From: an uncultured Collinsella sp.
GTDB taxonomy: Bacteria > Actinomycetota > Coriobacteriia > Coriobacteriales > Coriobacteriaceae
Direction of reading: 5' to 3'
Assembly (NCBI GenBank): GCA_900547835.1
Contig: URIJ01000082.1
Span: forward strand, 1 to 8,553
DNA: 8,553 nt
Of the stretch, positions 6,099-8,553 are shown piece by piece (the first letter of the stretch is position 1; each line of letters begins with the position of its first letter). Below the pieces are notes generated by a model, which saw nothing but the letters and a program-made list of their open reading frames with translations, was not told the origin of the DNA and made no database searches. The translations under genes were made by a program, and so were the position numbers.

Positions 6099-8315
6099 AT
6101 GGAACAATTCTCGCAATCGGGCTCGCGCGGTCGACGCCGCACGGGCAACGAGCCGGCGCCGCACGAACGCGTGAAGAGCGAACGCCGTGCCAACGAACCG
6201 CGACGCACCGTGAGCCCCCATCGTGCTTCTGCCAACAACGCGGGCCGCGCCAACACTCCCGCCGAGGAGCAGACGCCTGCTCGCCCCAAGTCCCGCTACA
6301 TCCCTGCGCTCGACGGTCTGCGCACGCTTGCCGTCGTCGCGGTGGTGCTCTATCACCTCAACCTCACGTGGGCGCAGGGCGGTCTGCTCGGCGTTACGAT
6401 CTTCTTTGTACTTTCGGGCTATCTGATCACACGCCTGCTACTCAACGAAGTCGCTAAGACCGGCCGCATCGACCTTAAGAGCTTCTGGATTCGCCGCATC
6501 CGTCGCCTGGTCCCCGCCGTGGTAACGGTAGTGTTCGTGACCTGCGCGCTGTGCACCATCTTTAACCACGTGATGCTCACCAAGATGCGCCCCGACATCC
6601 TGCCGTCGCTGCTGTTCTTCAACAACTGGTGGCAGATTGCCCAAAACGTCTCGTACTTCAATGCTCTGGGCGACCCCTCGCCGCTCACGCACTTTTGGTC
6701 GCTTGCCATCGAGGAACAGTTCTACCTGATTTGGCCGCCACTGCTGTTTGCCATGGTATCCATGCATGTGAGCAAGCCCAACACGCGCCGCGTGGTTCTG
6801 GGCTTGGCTGCTGTCTCCGCCATCGCCATGATGGTGCTCTATAACCCCGCCGCCGACCCCAGCCGCGTGTACTACGGCACCGACACCCGCGTGTTCTCGC
6901 TGCTGCTGGGTGCCTGGATGGCCTTTATCCCCGATCGCGACCTGGCGCCGGTGCGTCTCGCTCGTCGTTTGGGGCTCAATCGCCTGGCTGGCGCCGCCAA
7001 GCACGGCAAGAACGCCGAGGGCAAGCCTGGCGAGAAGGCCGACGAATCAGCCGAGGCCGCCCCGGCACAGCCGAGCGCCCTCGTGCGTTTTTGGTCCTCG
7101 CCCGCATCCATCGATGTATTGGGCGTCGTGGGTCTGGTTGGCCTTGCCGCCATGGTCGCGCTCACCAACGGCTACACCGCGTTCCAGTATCGCGGCGGCA
7201 CGCTGTTATGCTCCATCCTCACGCTCATGGTCATCGCGGCCTGCGTGCAGCCCCAGGGAATGGTTGCCCGTGCGCTGTCCGCCGAGCCGCTCGTGTGGGT
7301 TGGCAAGCGCTCGTACAGCATCTACCTGTGGCACTATCCGCTGCTGTTGCTCATGAACCCGGTCGCCAACATCAACGATACACCGTGGTGGCAGTACATT
7401 TTGCAGGTGCTGTTGGTGGTCACCGTGGCCGAATGCTCATATCGCTTTATCGAGACGCCGTTTAGAAAGGGCGCCTTTGGGCGCACCGTATCCGAGTTCC
7501 GCGACGGCACCGCCACGCCCGCCAACTGGGTGCGCGCGCACGTCCCTGCCTGCGCAGCCTGCGCTGTCGTGTTGGTCGTTGCACTGGGCGGCCTGATCTT
7601 TGTGCCCGAGACGTCTGCGCTGAGCGGCGAGGGCGCCGAAGTTCTGAACAAGGAAGCCAAGAACACCGCGCCCACCGACCAGCAGGCGGCCGACGACACC
7701 GACAAGGACAACGACGGCTTCCCCGATGGCTCCTACGATCTGCTTATGATCGGCGACTCCGTGTCGCTGCGTGCCGTGGACACCTTTGACGGCGTGTTCC
7801 CGCACAGCCATATCGATGCCGAAAAGGGCCGCCAGTTTGATGCGGGCCGCGCGACATTTGAGGGCTATATCCAGCAGAACCTTGCCGGCAAGATCGTGGT
7901 CTTTGCCCTGGGCACCAACGGTTTGGTAACGGACGCCCAGGTCGACGCGATCATGGCCGACGCCGGCGAGCAGCGCATTGTCGTGTTTGTAAACACGCGT
8001 AGCCCGCAGCCGTGGGTCGGGTCCACAAACCAGGCCATCGCCAACGCCGCCACGCGCTACAAGAATGTACGCGTTATCGACTGGTACGGGCACAGCGCCA
8101 ACCGCAACGACCTGTTCGACGGCGACGGCACGCATCTGTCGGCCACCGGCGTGACCGAGTACCTCAGCCTGATCCACGATGCGGTCAAGAAAGACCTGCC
8201 TGTGCACCCCGAGGACCACGTCAACGATCCGCAGCCGGCAGCCGTCAAGTCCGCCGGCGACGCACTCGTCAATACCCTCGCCTACAAGCCACACAAGCTC
8301 GGTGACGACAAGTAA
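6099..8315 (+). CDS. OatA-like membrane O-acyltransferase: acyltransferase-3 domain fused to an SGNH domain
   Basis: By its layout this protein moves acyl (probably acetyl) groups across the membrane and puts them on a cell-wall polymer outside, as OatA does on peptidoglycan MurNAc for lysozyme resistance. Residues 1-66 are Arg-rich, low in hydrophobics and probably cytoplasmic. The acyltransferase-3 domain (67-455) opens with YIPALDGLRTLAVVAVVLYH, with conserved His86, then FFVLSGYLIT (102-111), IRRIRRLVPA (131-140), FWSLAIEEQFYLIWP (199-213) and SYSIYLWHYPLLLL (405-418). A polar Ala/Lys/Glu insert (295-328) splits two membrane helices. A last helix (about 484-502) leads to the extracellular SGNH domain (545-700): GDS (552-554), EKGRQ (575-579), GTNG (605-608) and DGTHLS (676-681). 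Ser554, Asp676 and His679 form the triad. OatA proteins are about 600 residues; the tail and insert explain the extra length. The ATG at 6099 has only a weak GGAT at 6087-6090, but no better in-frame start precedes the domain. The substrate is inferred. Confidence 0.9.
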   Translation: MEQFSQSGSRGRRRTGNEPAPHERVKSERRANEPRRTVSPHRASANNAGRANTPAEEQTPARPKSRYIPALDGLRTLAVVAVVLYHLNLTWAQGGLLGVTIFFVLSGYLITRLLLNEVAKTGRIDLKSFWIRRIRRLVPAVVTVVFVTCALCTIFNHVMLTKMRPDILPSLLFFNNWWQIAQNVSYFNALGDPSPLTHFWSLAIEEQFYLIWPPLLFAMVSMHVSKPNTRRVVLGLAAVSAIAMMVLYNPAADPSRVYYGTDTRVFSLLLGAWMAFIPDRDLAPVRLARRLGLNRLAGAAKHGKNAEGKPGEKADESAEAAPAQPSALVRFWSSPASIDVLGVVGLVGLAAMVALTNGYTAFQYRGGTLLCSILTLMVIAACVQPQGMVARALSAEPLVWVGKRSYSIYLWHYPLLLLMNPVANINDTPWWQYILQVLLVVTVAECSYRFIETPFRKGAFGRTVSEFRDGTATPANWVRAHVPACAACAVVLVVALGGLIFVPETSALSGEGAEVLNKEAKNTAPTDQQAADDTDKDNDGFPDGSYDLLMIGDSVSLRAVDTFDGVFPHSHIDAEKGRQFDAGRATFEGYIQQNLAGKIVVFALGTNGLVTDAQVDAIMADAGEQRIVVFVNTRSPQPWVGSTNQAIANAATRYKNVRVIDWYGHSANRNDLFDGDGTHLSATGVTEYLSLIHDAVKKDLPVHPEDHVNDPQPAAVKSAGDALVNTLAYKPHKLGDDK

Positions 8316-8338
8316 CGCACAGCCAAATCTGCTTACAC

Positions 8339-8376
8339 CCGCAGGGGGCGTCGGCCGTGGCCGACGCCCCCTGCGG
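8339..8376 (+). terminator. Strong GC-rich hairpin after the acyltransferase, no U-run
   Basis: Arms of 18 bases (8339-8356 and 8359-8376) are perfectly complementary around GT at 8357-8358; the tip will open to a loop of four or more. It starts 23 bp after the stop codon. The bases after it, CAGTTAGGG, are not U-rich. Such stem-only terminators are described in actinobacteria, and no gene on the minus strand is seen reading into it, so it most likely ends the acyltransferase transcript. Confidence 0.7.
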
Positions 8377-8379
8377 CAG

Positions 8380-8535
8380 TTAGGGATGCTCCCTTTGTAC
8401 CAGCACCTGGAAGCACTCCTGGCGCAACCAATGAAGACCCCTACGGATGAATTCCAAGCCGCTCCGCCCCTCCAGACATCGTTTCCGTGCCTCGCGCCGG
8501 TAGCGCGCAGAGATGTGGTGTAAGAGGCGGGGCAT
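8380..8535 (-). CDS. Possible small ORF, 51 codons, doubtful
   Basis: Between the two palindromes an open minus-strand frame runs from ATG at 8533-8535 to TAA at 8380-8382. It would give a basic 51-residue peptide with an Arg-rich N-terminal half (MPRLLHHISARYRREARKRC) and a more hydrophobic end containing GLHWLRQECFQVL. The frame stays open to the window edge, so it could be a longer gene. AGAGG lies 6 nt before the ATG, but both are inside the 8522-8547 palindrome. A plus-strand frame (8386-8523, 45 residues) covers the same bases and is no more convincing. I recognise no family. The 8377-8521 stretch otherwise shows nothing. Confidence 0.15.
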   Translation of the reverse strand: MPRLLHHISARYRREARKRCLEGRSGLEFIRRGLHWLRQECFQVLVQREHP

Positions 8536-8547
8536 GCCCCGCCTCTT
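8522..8547 (+). terminator. Perfect 26-bp palindrome, probable terminator
   Basis: AAGAGGCGGGG (8522-8532) and CCCCGCCTCTT (8537-8547) form an 11-bp stem with a CATG loop. CCCTTT follows to the window edge, so a U-rich tail on the plus strand is possible but cut off. It could be a backup terminator for the acyltransferase or a bidirectional one for a converging gene to the right. Confidence 0.6.
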
Positions 8548-8553
8548 CCCTTT

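Noticed and set aside
7437..8294. 285-codon minus-strand frame opposite the SGNH domain
   Set aside because: The plus strand encodes the complete SGNH triad in the right order; the reverse frame shows only a GC-driven Val/Gly/Arg-rich sequence.
8377..8521. tRNA or other structured RNA gene between the palindromes
   Set aside because: No T-loop GTTCGA-type sequence, CCA end or cloverleaf arms were found; only a 5-bp CGCGC/GCGCG stem is visible.
1..8553. CRISPR array, insertion sequence or phage genes
   Set aside because: No regularly spaced direct repeats, transposase, integrase or terminal inverted repeats were seen on either strand.

Overview
The window looks like chromosomal DNA from a high-GC Gram-positive anaerobe. 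Collinsella or another member of the Coriobacteriia fits best. This rests on GC-rich codon use, strong AGGAGG-type ribosome binding sites, a beta-glucoside PTS operon with BglG/LicT-type antitermination, and an OatA-like cell-wall acyltransferase. The genus is an inference from style and gene content.

Region 1 (1-3846, minus strand) is a beta-glucoside uptake operon. Transcription runs leftward from a TATAAT box at 3841-3846. The order is: leader RNA, bglG/licT-type antiterminator (2855-3694), PTS EIIBC permease without a IIA domain (1336-2784), then a GH1 6-phospho-beta-glucosidase (1-1189) cut by the window edge. The permease imports and phosphorylates aryl- or beta-glucosides, the glucosidase cleaves the phosphorylated sugar, and the antiterminator senses PTS phosphorylation. 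The leader holds two copies of a RAT-like motif and a good intrinsic terminator. A third copy sits across the bglG stop codon, just before the permease. That third copy overlaps a helix able to pair with the permease ribosome binding site, which suggests translational control by the antiterminator.

Region 2 (3944-5911, minus strand) is a two-gene nucleoside salvage operon. It encodes a ribokinase followed, 30 bp later, by an inosine/uridine-type nucleoside hydrolase. The hydrolase would release ribose and the kinase would convert it to ribose-5-phosphate.

Region 3 (5912-6098) is a short divergent intergenic region with weak promoter candidates for both sides.

Region 4 (6099-8315, plus strand) is one 738-residue membrane acyltransferase: an Arg-rich cytoplasmic tail, an acyltransferase-3 membrane domain, and an extracellular SGNH domain with a full Ser-Asp-His triad. 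It is the layout of peptidoglycan O-acetyltransferase OatA.

Region 5 (8316-8553) has two strong GC-rich palindromes (8339-8376 and 8522-8547) flanking about 145 bp with no convincing gene.

The beta-glucoside operon is visibly poorer in GC than the right-hand part of the window, so it may have a different history.
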